Shown: positions 33,147-43,076, counted from the stretch's first letter. The stretch is DNA of 64,000 bases from CAVSCR01 sp963726575 (GCA_963726575.1 CAVSCR010000003.1:310001-374000), one strand, 5' to 3'. The notes: a model not told the origin generated them from the sequence alone. Numbers and translations are program-made.

Positions 33147-34823
33147 CTACATCCGATCGGGGGCCGAGACGCCGAGCAGGTCAAGGCCGTTGGCCAGCAC
33201 CTGCCGGGTTGCCTGCGTCAGTAGCAGCCGCGCACGGGTCGTGTCGTCTGCGACTTCGTCACCGCGCGGCAGGACCCGGCACACGTCATAGAAGCGGTGG
33301 TAGTGAGTGGCCAGCTCCTCGACGTAACGCGCCACCCGGTGCGGCTCGCGCAGCTCTGCTGCTGCAGTGACCACGCGCGGGTACTCAGCCAGTGCCCCGA
33401 GCAGCTCACCCTCGCGTTCGTGGCTCAGCAGTGAGGGATCGAACTGTGCGACCCCCCACTCGATCGCAAGGTCAGCCGCATTGCGCAGCAGTGACGAGAT
33501 GCGGGCGTGCGCGTACTGCACGTAGAACACCGGGTTGTCATTCGTGTGCTTGGTCAACATGTCGAGGTCGATGTCGATCGTCGAGTCGGCCGACGACCGC
33601 GCGAGTGCGTAGCGAGCCGCGTCGACACCGACCGAATCGACGAGGTCCTCCAGGGTGACAACAGTCCCCGCACGCTTGCTCATCCGCAAGGGCTGACCCG
33701 CCTTGAATAGGTTCACCATCTGCCCGATGAGGATCTCGAGGTTCTCGTGTGGCGTGTCCCCGAAGCACTGGCACATAGCCATCATCCGGCCGACGTATCC
33801 GTGGTGGTCGGCGCCGAGCATGATGATGACGAGGTCGAACCCGCGCTCGCGCTTGTCGAGGTAGTAGGCGAGGTCGCCGGAGATGTAGGCCGGTTGGCCA
33901 TCGCTCTTGATGACGACGCGGTCCTTGTCGTCGCCGAAGTCCGTGGTGCGCAGCCACACCGCGCCGTCGGCGTCGTAGATGTGCCCGCGCTCGCGCAACC
34001 GTTTCACGGCGCGCTCAACCGCCCCCGACTCGTGCAGGCTGTTCTCGTGGAAGTACACGTCGAAGTGGACCCCGAAGTCGGCGAGGGCCTGCTTGATCTC
34101 GTCGAACATCAGCGCGACGCCGCGGTCGCGGAACACCTCTTGCGACTCGTCACGGGGCAGTGAGAGGACGGTCGGCTCGAGGGCCAAGACCGCGGCCGCG
34201 ATCTCCCCGATGTACTGACCGGCATACCCGTCGTCGGGGACTGGCTCGCCGAGTGCACTGGTCAGCAGGGAGCGCGCGAACCGGTCGATCTGGGCCCCGT
34301 GGTCGTTGAAGTAGAACTCGCGCGTGACGTCGCCGCCGCTCGCGGCCAGGATGCGCGAGAGTGAGTCACCAACGGCCGCCCATCTCGTATGACCCATGTG
34401 CAGCGGCCCGGTGGGGTTGGCTGAGACGAACTCCAGGTTGATCTTGCGACCGGCGAGCGCGCGGTTGGTGCCGTAGGTCTGCCCAGCCTCGACGATCGTG
34501 CGGGCGAGCTCGCCCTGTGCAGCCGTTTCCAGCGTGATGTTGAGGAATCCCGGACCAGCGACGTCGACCGCCGCAATGCCGGGTTGGGTGCGCAGCTGCG
34601 ACGCGAGGGCGTCGGCCACCTCGCGCGGGGGACGCCCGGCAGGCTTGGCCAACACCAGAGCAACATTCGTGGCGTAGTCGCCGTGATCTCGGTTCTTGGG
34701 ACGCTCGATCGTCACCTGCGAGGCATCTGTGGGTCGGGCCCCGTTGGTCAGCGTCAGGTCGCCGGAGTCGATGGCGGCATCGAGCGCGGCCAGTACGGCG
34801 ACGCTGAGTTCAGCGGGAGTCAC
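33147..34823 (-). CDS. argS: Arginyl-tRNA synthetase
   Basis: The 558-aa class I synthetase has the HIGH variant GPLHMGHTRWAAVGD (HMGH at 142-145) and a KMSKS-like loop LRMSKRAGTVVTLEDLVDSV. The N-terminal Arg-tRNA recognition domain and the C-terminal anticodon-binding DALR helices (THYHRFYDVCRVLP) are present. It charges tRNA-Arg; one tRNA-Arg(CCG) gene is present at 44795. It is the first gene of the argS-lysA-hom-thrCB block. Confidence 0.97.
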   Translation of the reverse strand: MTPAELSVAVLAALDAAIDSGDLTLTNGARPTDASQVTIERPKNRDHGDYATNVALVLAKPAGRPPREVADALASQLRTQPGIAAVDVAGPGFLNITLETAAQGELARTIVEAGQTYGTNRALAGRKINLEFVSANPTGPLHMGHTRWAAVGDSLSRILAASGGDVTREFYFNDHGAQIDRFARSLLTSALGEPVPDDGYAGQYIGEIAAAVLALEPTVLSLPRDESQEVFRDRGVALMFDEIKQALADFGVHFDVYFHENSLHESGAVERAVKRLRERGHIYDADGAVWLRTTDFGDDKDRVVIKSDGQPAYISGDLAYYLDKRERGFDLVIIMLGADHHGYVGRMMAMCQCFGDTPHENLEILIGQMVNLFKAGQPLRMSKRAGTVVTLEDLVDSVGVDAARYALARSSADSTIDIDLDMLTKHTNDNPVFYVQYAHARISSLLRNAADLAIEWGVAQFDPSLLSHEREGELLGALAEYPRVVTAAAELREPHRVARYVEELATHYHRFYDVCRVLPRGDEVADDTTRARLLLTQATRQVLANGLDLLGVSAPDRM

Positions 34824-34862
34824 CGACCAAGGCTAGCAACCCTCCCGCAGAGTTGATCATGA

Positions 34863-35258
34863 TCACAGCTCCGGTGGACCGGCGAGCTCACGCACGTGGT
34901 CGATGAGGGTTGCCGGGTCGAACGGTTTGGTCAGGTAGCCGTCGGCCCTGGCCTGGCGCGCCAACTCGAAGTCGCGCTGCTGCGCCGATGCGCTGACGAT
35001 GAGGATCGGGATGTCGGCGGTGGAAGGGTCACCCTTCAGACGGGTGGTCAGCTTGAACCCGTCCAGTCCCGGCATGACCACGTCGAGCAGCAGCATGTCC
35101 GGACGACGCGCTCCCGACGAGCGAACGGCGTCGAGTCGGTCGAGACAGGCCTGGGCGTCGGCCGCCTGCTCCACGTCGTACCCCTCGAACTCCAGGTTCA
35201 GGCAGATCAGCTCGCGGATCGTGTCGGAGTCGTCGACGACCAGAACGAGCCGTGTCAT
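34863..35258 (-). CDS. Single-domain response regulator
   Basis: The 131-aa protein is a lone receiver domain: VLVVDDSDTIRELICLNLEF (acidic pocket), MLLLDVVMPGLDGFKLTTRL (phospho-Asp), ILIVSASAQ (Ser switch residue) and YLTKPFDPATLIDHVRELA (conserved Lys). With no output domain it must act by protein contact or phosphorelay. The ATG overlaps the stop of the upstream PLP-enzyme gene (ATGA). No histidine kinase is encoded nearby. Confidence 0.93.
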   Translation of the reverse strand: MTRLVLVVDDSDTIRELICLNLEFEGYDVEQAADAQACLDRLDAVRSSGARRPDMLLLDVVMPGLDGFKLTTRLKGDPSTADIPILIVSASAQQRDFELARQARADGYLTKPFDPATLIDHVRELAGPPEL

Positions 35259-36403
35259 CCCAGAGCCGCGTTCAGGGCCTGGTCGAGGTCGGCCCACACA
35301 TCGTCGATGTGTTCGACGCCGACACTGATCCGCAACAGCGTCTCTGGCACGCCGGCGTCCCGATCGCCCGGGTACTTGGCCCGTCGCTCGATCAGCGTCT
35401 CGACTCCGCCGAGGCTCGTCGCTGGCACGACCAGCCGGACTACGGCACACACCTGGTCGGCGAACGCCGCGTCGCCGACGGTCTCGATGGCGAGGACGCT
35501 TCCGGGGCCGGACATCTGAGCGGCCACGATGTCGGCGCGCGGATGCCCTGGCAACCCCGGGTAGCGCACTCGGGTGACAGCCGGGTGTGACGCGAGTCTG
35601 ATCGCCAGCTCCGTGGCATTGGCCTGCGCCCGCTCCAACCGGATGGGCAGGGTCCGGATGCCCCGCAAGGCGAGGTAGGCCTCCAAAGAACCGGGAACAC
35701 TTCCGTTGCGGTGACGATGGCGGCGGAGTCGTTCCACGCGCTCCGGATCGGTCGTCACGGCCAAGCCGAGCAGCAGGTCGGAGTGGCCACCGATCAGCTT
35801 GGTCGCCGAGTGCACCACCACGTCGGCACCAAGACGCAGTGGTTGTTGCAGCAGTGGCGAGGCGAACGTGTTGTCGACGATGAACACCGCGTCGTGGTCA
35901 CGAGCGATTCGGCCCAGAGCCGCCAGATCCACGACGTCCAACATCGGGTTCGTCGGCGACTCGGCCCACAGCGCAGTCGGTCGCCCCGCAGCCGACGCCT
36001 TCGTCAGCACGTCATCGGTCGCCACGACGTCGCTCAGGTCGAGGGTCGTGACGCCGAGTCGACCGGTCCCACGGCGTTCGACGAGCAGCTCGGTGATGCC
36101 GTGGTAGGGCGTGGCAGGGGCAACGACGTGACAACCGTTGGGCAGGTCCTCCAGCACGGCGACCGCTGCGGCAAGCCCGGAGCCGAACGCGACGGCGGCC
36201 CCGCCCTCGAGCGCTCCCACGACGTCTTCCAGCGCGGTCCAGCCCGCGTTGCCCTCGCGCGCGTACCCGACCGGCCCGCCGTCGCGATACGTCGACGACA
36301 GCACCAACGGCGAGTTCAGCGGGTCGCCAGGCGCATGTGGCCGGCCCAGCACCACCGCTTGGGTGTGCGGATGCCAGCTCGACGCTCTCGACTCCTCGGA
36401 CAC
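35255..36403 (-). CDS. Cys/Met metabolism PLP-dependent enzyme (cystathionine gamma-synthase/lyase family)
   Basis: The 382-aa protein has the family's PLP Lys in VVHSATKLIGGHSDLLLG, the Asp in AVFIVDNTFASPLLQQPLRL, and the C-terminal Arg/Ser region VPATSLGGVETLIERRAK and LLRISVGVEHIDDVWADLDQ. Members are cystathionine gamma-synthase, cystathionine gamma-lyase or methionine gamma-lyase; motifs alone do not separate them, though the gene order gives no methionine partner. The GTG start is at 36403. It is coupled to the response regulator by a 4-bp overlap. Confidence 0.9.
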   Translation of the reverse strand: MSEESRASSWHPHTQAVVLGRPHAPGDPLNSPLVLSSTYRDGGPVGYAREGNAGWTALEDVVGALEGGAAVAFGSGLAAAVAVLEDLPNGCHVVAPATPYHGITELLVERRGTGRLGVTTLDLSDVVATDDVLTKASAAGRPTALWAESPTNPMLDVVDLAALGRIARDHDAVFIVDNTFASPLLQQPLRLGADVVVHSATKLIGGHSDLLLGLAVTTDPERVERLRRHRHRNGSVPGSLEAYLALRGIRTLPIRLERAQANATELAIRLASHPAVTRVRYPGLPGHPRADIVAAQMSGPGSVLAIETVGDAAFADQVCAVVRLVVPATSLGGVETLIERRAKYPGDRDAGVPETLLRISVGVEHIDDVWADLDQALNAALG

Positions 36404-36412
36404 CGCACCACC

Positions 36413-37054
36413 CTAGGTCGCCGCGGGCCAGCCCGGCTCATCCGTGGGACGCAGCACGCGACGTGCCGCCGCGGTCGCGATGTCGACCGCTCGGTCGGCA
36501 TTGAGCGCCTGGTCGCCGACCATCAGCTGCACGCCCAGGCCGTCGACAAGGGCCAGGATCTCGGCGATCGCGTCGTCGACCGGGCCGTCGACGTGGAAGT
36601 CAGCCGAGGCGATGCCGGCCCGCACGATCGATCCGATGATGCCCCGCCATCGAGCCGCGAGGTCCGCGGAGTCCGCCTGCAACTGCGGGTCGCGCAGCGC
36701 TGCACGCCAGTACTCGGTCCAGACCAGCCAGCCTTCCCGCCTGGTCTCGTCGTCCAGATCGATGCCCCAGGCGATGAAGGCTTCCATGCGCTGCCACGGG
36801 TCGGCGACCTGCTGGATCTCCTCCTCGCACCGCGCCACCTCGGCGCGCACCCCCTGCGTCACTGCCTCGCGCACCAAGGCGTCGCGGCTCCCGAAGTAGT
36901 ACTGCAGCGAGCTGATCGGGACGTCCGTGGCCTCCGCCACGTCGCTGAAGCGCAGCCCGTCATAGCCGCGGACCGCCGCCACCCTGAGGGTGGCGGCCAG
37001 CAGCTCGTCACGACTGCGCGTCGAGGGGCGACCTCTCCGCCTCACGGGGTCCAT
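36413..37054 (-). CDS. TetR family transcriptional regulator
   Basis: The 213-aa protein has an N-terminal helix-turn-helix (RDELLAATLRVAAVRGYDGL, then FSDVAEATDVPISSLQYYFG, RDALVREAVTQG) and a helical ligand-binding domain of the TetR type. ATG 37054 has AAAGG upstream. It is divergent from the FAD oxidoreductase at 37118, which it probably controls (inference). The 63-bp gap holds a GTAAC-GTAAC direct repeat that may be part of the operator. It starts upstream of, and runs towards, the cystathionine-type gene. Confidence 0.88.
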   Translation of the reverse strand: MDPVRRRGRPSTRSRDELLAATLRVAAVRGYDGLRFSDVAEATDVPISSLQYYFGSRDALVREAVTQGVRAEVARCEEEIQQVADPWQRMEAFIAWGIDLDDETRREGWLVWTEYWRAALRDPQLQADSADLAARWRGIIGSIVRAGIASADFHVDGPVDDAIAEILALVDGLGVQLMVGDQALNADRAVDIATAAARRVLRPTDEPGWPAAT

Positions 37055-37117
37055 TGCTGCCTTTGTAACGTAACCAGGTGTGGGGTTCCAGCCGGACCTG
37101 AGCCAGGGAGCGTGGGC

Positions 37118-38504
37118 ATGACGTCTCGTGCGTCGTTGTCGTTGTGGCACGACACCGTGCCCAGCGACGAGCTGGAGCACACGCGCGCGCGGCTGCCCGG
37201 CCCGCGGGACTACGACGTCGTGATCGTCGGAGCCGGCTTCACCGGGCTGTGGAGTGCCTACTACCTGGCGCGGACCGACCCGTCGTTGCGGATCGCGGTG
37301 CTCGAGCGTGACTTCGCCGGATTCGGAGCCTCCGGGCGCAACGGGGGCTGGGTGTCCGGGCTCCTGCCCATGGGTTACGAGCAGATGGCACGGGAGTCGT
37401 CGCGGGATGCAGCCTTGGCCATGCAGGTAACCGCGAACGACACCGTCGATGAGATCGCGCGTGTCATCGACGTCGAATCCATCGAGGCGGGGTTCCACAA
37501 GGGTGGTTACCTGCGCTTCGCAACGTCGCCCTTGCAGGCACAGCGGATCCGCGCCGACGTCGAGCACTCGCGAAGTTGGGGACAGACCGAGGCGGACCTG
37601 CACTGGCTCGACCGGGCAGAGGCGCGCACCCGGCTCGCCGCCGATGGTGTGTTCGGCGCCGCCTACACGCCACACTGCGCGGCTGTGCAACCGGCACGTC
37701 TGGCCCGCGGCCTGGCGCGGGCCGTCGAGCGTCACGGCGTGGACATCTTCGAAGGAACACCGGTCACGGAAATCAGCCCTCACCTGGCACGGACCCCGTT
37801 CGGGGACCTGCGCGCCGACTTCGTCGTGCGCGCCACCGAGGGGTACACGTCACAATTCGACGGTCATCGTCGCGACGTGCTGCCGGCCTACTCCGTCATC
37901 GTGGCCACCGAGCCACTGCCGTCGCGCTTCTGGGACGAGGTCAACTGGGGCGCAGCGCGAGACCTTCAACGACGACCGGCGGTACCTGATCTACGCCCAG
38001 CGGACCGCCGACGACCGCATCGCGATGGGCGGCCGGGGCGCTCCTTACCACTTCGGCTCAACGATCAGCGCACGCTACGAGCACGTCGAGCATGCGTTCG
38101 CATCGGTCCACCGAAGCCTGGTGCGGTTCTTCCCTTCGTTGGCCGAGGTCGCGATCACGCACCGGTGGGGCGGGGTCCTGGGTCTGTCGCGCGACTGGTT
38201 CCCGTCGGTCAACCTCGCGCGCGGCACCGGAATCGTGACCGCTGGTGGGTACTGCGGCGACGGCGTCGCGCTCACCAACCTCGCAGGTCGCACCGTGACC
38301 GACCTCGTCACCGGGAAGGACTCCGACCTGGTCCACCTGCCCTGGGTCGGCCATGTGTCCCCGACATGGGAGCCCGAGCCGTTGCGTTGGATCGGTGTCA
38401 ACGCCATCGCGCGGCTCGGCGCCGTCGCCGATCGCATCGAGGCACGCACCGGACGACCGGCTCGGTTGACCAGCGCCGTGTTCGACCACTTCGCCGGCCA
38501 CTGA
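37118..38504 (+). pseudogene. FAD-dependent oxidoreductase (DadA-like), frameshifted
   Basis: In one frame the N-terminal half reads RDYDVVIVGAGFTGLWSAYY (Rossmann FAD motif), FGASGRNGGWVSGLLPMGYE and ends ...RFWDEVNW. The rest (QRETFNDDRRYLIYAQRTAD, GGVLGLSRDWFPSVNLARGT, GGYCGDGVALTNLAGRTVTD) is in the next frame. Removing one G from GGGG at 37947-37950 restores a continuous 461-aa protein of normal family length, N-W-A-Q-R-E-T-F. The family oxidises amines or amino acids such as gamma-glutamylputrescine. The rest of the coding sequence looks intact, so this is a very recent mutation, a sequencing error in a G-run, or phase variation. ATG 37118 has GGGAG upstream. Confidence 0.85.
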
Positions 38505-38517
38505 CACCGGAAGTCGT

Positions 38518-38579
38518 GTTGATCAAGGAGAAGATGTCGACTGTTCAAGATCAACATGCACATGAAGTCCAAGATCAAC
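38518..38579 (+). repeat. 62-bp intergenic repeat, copy B
   Basis: It begins GTTGATCAAGGAGAAGATG and ends GAAGTCCAAGATCAAC. It is closest to copy A. It occupies most of the gap between two convergent stop codons (38504 plus, 38596 minus), a place where a bidirectional transcript-end element would be expected. Confidence 0.93.
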
Positions 38580-38595
38580 TCGGGTTTGCGGGCGG

Positions 38596-41130
38596 TCAGG
38601 CGGTGGGGCGGGTCCGATCGGGGTCGAACATCGGGCGCAACGACACGGTTGCGGGCACCCGCGTGCCGGACACGTCCACCTCGAAGCTGCCGGCTGCCAG
38701 GTCGGCCGCCGTGATCGGCGTCTCCCGCTCGACCATGCCGAGTCCCACCGACGCGCCCAGCGTGTGCCCGAAGGCGCCGACGCTCATGAACCCCACGTGC
38801 TCGCCGTCCCAGAAGATGGGTTCGGAGTGGATCAGGTCGAAGCTCGGGTCCTCGAGCTTGAACTGCACCAGTCGCCGCGTCGGTGTGCCGGCCTCCTTGA
38901 CCTTCAGCAGCGCCTCCCGCCCGACGAAGCCGCCGGGTTTGTCCCACGCGACGGCGAAACCGAGGCCGGCTTCGATCGGGTTGTCCTGACTGTCGATGTC
39001 GTGAGCCATGTCGCGGTAGGCCTTCTCCATCCGCAGGCTCGACAACGCCGACATGCCGGTCGGGCGGAACCCGAGGTCGGCCCCCGCCTCCTTGATCTGC
39101 TCGTACAACGTTGCCGCGAACTCGGTCGGGATCAGCAGGTCCCAGCCGAGCTCCCCGACGTAGGTCACCCGAAGGGCAAGCACATTGGGGACGTATCCGA
39201 GCTCGACCGTCTGCGCCGTCAGGTAAGGGAACGCCTCGTTCGACAGGTCGTCCGGGCTCAGCCGCTGCAGCAGGGTGCGCGACTTGGGGCCTTGCACCGA
39301 CAGCAACGCGTAGGCCGACGTCATGTCGGTGACCACCACGAACTCACCATCACGGGTGTTGTCCCGCAACCAAGCAGGAATCCTGCGGTGGATCACGTCA
39401 CCGGCCACGACCATGAAGCGGTCCTCGGCCAACCGGGTCACGGTGAGGTCGGCGATGATCCCGCCCTGCTCGTTCAGCCACTGCGTGTAGACGATCTTGC
39501 CGACCGGCACCTCGACGTCGTTGGCGCAGACCCGGTTCAGCAGCGCGGCCGCGCCCGGACCCTCCACCGAGTACTTGCTCATCAACGACAAGTCGATGGC
39601 ACCGACGTTCTCGCGCAGGTTCAGGTGTTCCTCGCGGGACCGCTCGAAGGCAATGCCGCGATCGAAGCCCCACTCGACGGTGGGGTGGGTGCCTGGCTCG
39701 CCGTAGAAGTCCGCATACTCCCAGCCGCAGGTGACGCCGAAGTACGCACCGTCGGCGACGTGCTGGTCATGGAAGGCCGAGCGACGCACGTCGCGCGCGG
39801 TGCGCGGCATCCAGTTGGGCCAACCGGCGTCGCTGAGCAGCATGCCGAGCCGTTCGACCGTGCGCTCCCCACGGAACCGTCGGGTCGCCTGGTAGTCGTG
39901 GGTGCGGTCGACGTGCACCTCTGTCATGTCCACCGGACAGACCCCGTCGACCATCCACTGCGCGATGACGTGACCGAGCCCGCCGCCGAGCAGGATGCCG
40001 ATCGAGTTGAGGCCGCACGCGAGGAAGAGGTTGCGGACCTCCGGTGACTCACCGGTCATCGGCCGAAGGTCGTCGGTGAACGACTCCGGTCCGGCGAACA
40101 AGGTCTTGATCCCGACCTCGTCGAGCCCGTCGAACCTGGTGAAGGCCTGCTCGAGGAACGGCGTCAGCCGGTCCCAGTCCGGCGGCAGTACCGCGAACGC
40201 GGAGTCCTTCGGCGTCCCGTCCAGCGACCATGCCTTGGCCACCGGTTCGAACAGCCCCACCAGTAGGCCGCCCCCCTCCTCACGGAAGTACGAGTAGGAG
40301 TCGGGGTCTTCCACCACCGGGAAGTCGTGGGTCATCCAGTCCAGCGGCTCGGTCAGCAGGTACTCGTGCTCGGCCGCCTGCAGAGGCGCCAGGACGCCGG
40401 CCTTGCGGGCGAGCTCGCGCCCCCACAGGCCCGATGACAGCACCACCTTGTCGGCCTCGACGATCCCGCGCTCGGTGACGACGCCGGTCACCGTCCGGTC
40501 CTTGATCACGAAGTCGAGCACCTCGCAGTTCTCCACGATCGTGGCGCCGCCGAGCTTCGCCCCACGCGCCATCGACATCGCGACGTCGACGGGGTTCGCG
40601 CGACCCTCGTCGGGTGTGTAGAACCCGCCGTACACGTCATCGGTTCGCAGGTGCGGCACCCGGTCGGCCACCTCGTCGCGACTCAGGATGTGCTTGTCGA
40701 CGCCGAAGGCCTTGAGGAACGAGGTCTCCCGGCGGTAGTACTCGAAGCGACGCTTGCTCGCAGCGAGCTGCAGGTATCCGCACTGCTTGAAGCCGGTCGA
40801 CAGGCCGGTCTCGTCCTCCAGCCGGCTGTACAAGTCGCGTGCGTAACGCGTCATCCACGCGAACGCCTCCGACGTCTGACCACCTGACGCGATCAGGCCG
40901 GCTGCGTGCCAGGTAGTGCCGGACGTCAGCTGCTTGCGCTCGAGCAACAGCACGTCCTTCACGCCGAGCTTGGTCAGGTGGTACGCGATGGACGTGCCGA
41001 TCACCCCGCCACCGACCACCACGATCTGTGCGCGACTCGGCAGATCAGAACCCAGGCTGGAGTCGCGCGCATGCGCGACCGCGGGGTTCACCAGGCTTGC
41101 GTCTACTTGCACATCGGCAGCGTCAGTCAT
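38596..41130 (-). CDS. FAD-dependent dimethylglycine/sarcosine dehydrogenase-like enzyme with GcvT domain
   Basis: The 844-aa protein has an N-terminal FAD domain (QIVVVGGGVIGTSIAYHLTK) with TSGTTWHAAGLIASGGQ, where the His is the covalent FAD site in dimethylglycine and sarcosine dehydrogenases. A middle FAO/DAO cap follows. From about residue 490 it has an aminomethyltransferase (GcvT) fold: VGAIDLSLMSKYSVEGPGA, VTYVGELGWDLLIPTE, ALSSLRMEKAYRDMAHDID. The family demethylates methylated glycines and passes the one-carbon unit to tetrahydrofolate. The exact substrate is unknown. It is divergent from the aldo/keto reductase; its 3' side faces copy B of the repeat. Confidence 0.92.
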   Translation of the reverse strand: MTDAADVQVDASLVNPAVAHARDSSLGSDLPSRAQIVVVGGGVIGTSIAYHLTKLGVKDVLLLERKQLTSGTTWHAAGLIASGGQTSEAFAWMTRYARDLYSRLEDETGLSTGFKQCGYLQLAASKRRFEYYRRETSFLKAFGVDKHILSRDEVADRVPHLRTDDVYGGFYTPDEGRANPVDVAMSMARGAKLGGATIVENCEVLDFVIKDRTVTGVVTERGIVEADKVVLSSGLWGRELARKAGVLAPLQAAEHEYLLTEPLDWMTHDFPVVEDPDSYSYFREEGGGLLVGLFEPVAKAWSLDGTPKDSAFAVLPPDWDRLTPFLEQAFTRFDGLDEVGIKTLFAGPESFTDDLRPMTGESPEVRNLFLACGLNSIGILLGGGLGHVIAQWMVDGVCPVDMTEVHVDRTHDYQATRRFRGERTVERLGMLLSDAGWPNWMPRTARDVRRSAFHDQHVADGAYFGVTCGWEYADFYGEPGTHPTVEWGFDRGIAFERSREEHLNLRENVGAIDLSLMSKYSVEGPGAAALLNRVCANDVEVPVGKIVYTQWLNEQGGIIADLTVTRLAEDRFMVVAGDVIHRRIPAWLRDNTRDGEFVVVTDMTSAYALLSVQGPKSRTLLQRLSPDDLSNEAFPYLTAQTVELGYVPNVLALRVTYVGELGWDLLIPTEFAATLYEQIKEAGADLGFRPTGMSALSSLRMEKAYRDMAHDIDSQDNPIEAGLGFAVAWDKPGGFVGREALLKVKEAGTPTRRLVQFKLEDPSFDLIHSEPIFWDGEHVGFMSVGAFGHTLGASVGLGMVERETPITAADLAAGSFEVDVSGTRVPATVSLRPMFDPDRTRPTA

Positions 41131-41194
41131 GGCGGCGATCCTGGCACGACCCCTGCTAGGCGCGGGAGAGGTCCCCGGATGTCACGATCACCCC

Positions 41195-42208
41195 ATGACG
41201 ACATCCCTGCCGACCATGGCCTTCGGACGCACTGGCTGGAACATCACGCGCGTGGGCTTCGGCGCTTGGGCGGTGGGCGGTCCTGGCTGGAACTATGGCT
41301 GGGGAGCCCAGGACGACACAGAGTCGGTCGCCGCGATCCGCACCGCCGTGGAACACGGCGTCAACTGGGTGGACACGGCCGCCGTCTACGGGTTCGGTCA
41401 CAGCGAGGAGGTCGTGCGCGAGGCCCTCGCACCGTTCTCGGACGCGGACCGCCCACTGGTCTTCACCAAGTGCGGCCTGGTCCCGGGACCTGAGGACCCG
41501 GACGAGCCGTTCGCGGCAGCCAGCCCGGACAGCCTGCGGCGGGAGTGCGAGGCCTCACTTCGACGGCTCGGTGTCGATTGCCTCGACCTGTACCAGGTGC
41601 ACTTCCCCCCTGAGGACGGTACGGCGCTCGACGAGTACTGGGGCACGATGTTGGCGCTGCGCGAGGAGGGCAAGGCCCGCGCGGTTGGACTGAGCAACCA
41701 CGACGTCGAGCAGCTCGACGCGGCTGAGCTGCTGGGACACGTCGAGACACTGCAACCACCGTTCTCGCTCATCGAGCGGGAGGCTGGCGGTGACGTCATC
41801 CCGTGGTGCCACGCGCACGGAACCGGGGTCATCGGCTATTCGCCGATGGCGTCGGGACTGCTCACCGGCGCGTTCTCCGCGCAACGCGTGGCCAGCCTCC
41901 CCGACGACGACTGGCGTCGGCGCGAGGACGCGTTCACCACCGACCTGCCCCGCAACCTGGCGCTCGTCGAGGCCCTGCGACCGGTCGCCCGGCGCCATGA
42001 CGCCTCGCTCGGCGCGGTAGCCATCGCCTGGACGCTGACCTGGCCGGGTCTCACCGCGGCCATCGTCGGCGCTCGCACCCCTGCCCAAGTGCTCGGATGG
42101 GTCGACGCGGCGGGGCTGGTCCTGTCGCAGGAGGACCTGGCCGCCATCGCCGCAGCCGTGGCGCAGACCGGTGCCGGCGCAGGGCCGGTCCGTCCCTCCG
42201 CGAGGTGA
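41195..42208 (+). CDS. Aldo/keto reductase
   Basis: The 337-aa TIM-barrel NADPH enzyme has the catalytic tetrad: Asp and Tyr in WVDTAAVYGFGHSEEVVREA, Lys in LVFTKCG, His in LYQVHFPPEDG. It also has AVGLSNHDVEQL and the cofactor-binding TAAIVGARTPAQV. The substrate is unknown. A CACGAT hexamer lies six bases before ATG 41195, a possible leaderless start with an imperfect -10. It is convergent with the GNAT gene at 42228. Confidence 0.92.
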   Translation: MTTSLPTMAFGRTGWNITRVGFGAWAVGGPGWNYGWGAQDDTESVAAIRTAVEHGVNWVDTAAVYGFGHSEEVVREALAPFSDADRPLVFTKCGLVPGPEDPDEPFAAASPDSLRRECEASLRRLGVDCLDLYQVHFPPEDGTALDEYWGTMLALREEGKARAVGLSNHDVEQLDAAELLGHVETLQPPFSLIEREAGGDVIPWCHAHGTGVIGYSPMASGLLTGAFSAQRVASLPDDDWRRREDAFTTDLPRNLALVEALRPVARRHDASLGAVAIAWTLTWPGLTAAIVGARTPAQVLGWVDAAGLVLSQEDLAAIAAAVAQTGAGAGPVRPSAR

Positions 42209-42227
42209 GCGGGCGCCGCCTGACGAA

Positions 42228-43043
42228 TCACGCCAGGTGGGGTACGACCTCTCCCGGCAGCTTCAGGCGGATGACGTCCCACGCCGGCTGGAACCCGAGG
42301 CGGGCATAGACCTCAGCCGCAGGGTTGCCGAACGTGACGGCCAGGGACAACGCCGGCTCGCCGCGCGCCGCCAGCAGCACGAGCGCTCGACGGATGAGCG
42401 CCGATCCCAAGCCACGGGCCTCGGCATCCTCGGGGTCGCGGAAGATGTCGCTGATCCATGGCCCACCGTAGGGAGGCTCCCCGGTGAACCGATTGATGAT
42501 CAACGCCGCCATCGGGTGCCCCCTGCGCACGACCTGGACGGTCTCGTCGAGCAAAGGACCCAGCTTCTGGCTCACGACCAGCGTCTCCAGTCCGTCGGCG
42601 AGATCCCAGTCGTCCATGGCGTGGTCGGGATGACCTGGCGGGAACGCCCGACGGATCAGATCGACGAGCCCGTCGGTGACCCCTGTGATCGGGGCGAGCT
42701 CAGCGTCGCCCGGCAAACGCGGCTGCGCCCAGTCGGGCGGAAGATCCGCGCCCTCCAGCGGATACGTGTACCCCAGCGCATGGCGGGACACGCTGGCGCC
42801 GGCCTGCACGAGTGCGTCGGCGAGAGCCTGGTCGGCGCCGGTTTCCTCGTCCCCGTCGGGAACGAACTGCCACCCGGGCATCGCCTCGAGGATCAACGGA
42901 ACGGCTCGCTCGATGGGGATCAGCGCGACCGCGCGGTCGGCCCAGGGGCTCTTGACACCACTGCGGACGTAGCGCACCACGTCGATCCCACCGACGGTCA
43001 GAACCTCGTGGCGTTCGACGGACGCAGCATCAGGTTCGCTCAC
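42228..43043 (-). CDS. GNAT family N-acetyltransferase
   Basis: The product of about 271 aa has a GNAT domain in its C-terminal half: PWISDIFRDPEDAEARGLGS (divergent motif A, R-G-L-G-S-A-L) and FGNPAAEVYARLGFQPAWDV, the usual C-terminal block. The N-terminal half is unassigned and contains many acidic and Trp residues. The substrate is unknown. The start is GTG 43043 (VSEPDAAS) or TTG 43055; neither has a strong ribosome-binding site. It is downstream of and co-directional with the LigB-type dioxygenase. Confidence 0.75.
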   Translation of the reverse strand: MSEPDAASVERHEVLTVGGIDVVRYVRSGVKSPWADRAVALIPIERAVPLILEAMPGWQFVPDGDEETGADQALADALVQAGASVSRHALGYTYPLEGADLPPDWAQPRLPGDAELAPITGVTDGLVDLIRRAFPPGHPDHAMDDWDLADGLETLVVSQKLGPLLDETVQVVRRGHPMAALIINRFTGEPPYGGPWISDIFRDPEDAEARGLGSALIRRALVLLAARGEPALSLAVTFGNPAAEVYARLGFQPAWDVIRLKLPGEVVPHLA

Positions 43044-43076
43044 CGCGCCAGCCAACCACGGACTCGGGCACCAGGC

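Noticed and set aside
34853..34867. GTTGATCATGATCAC between argS and the response regulator, as another copy of the 62-bp repeat
   Set aside because: Only the first seven or eight bases match. It is a short self-complementary TGATCATGATCA, not a truncated copy.
35711..38989. 1092-codon open frame on the plus strand
   Set aside because: Only the part from 37118 is a real gene (first half of the frameshifted oxidoreductase). The rest is antisense to the PLP enzyme and TetR genes, or read-through past the frameshift.
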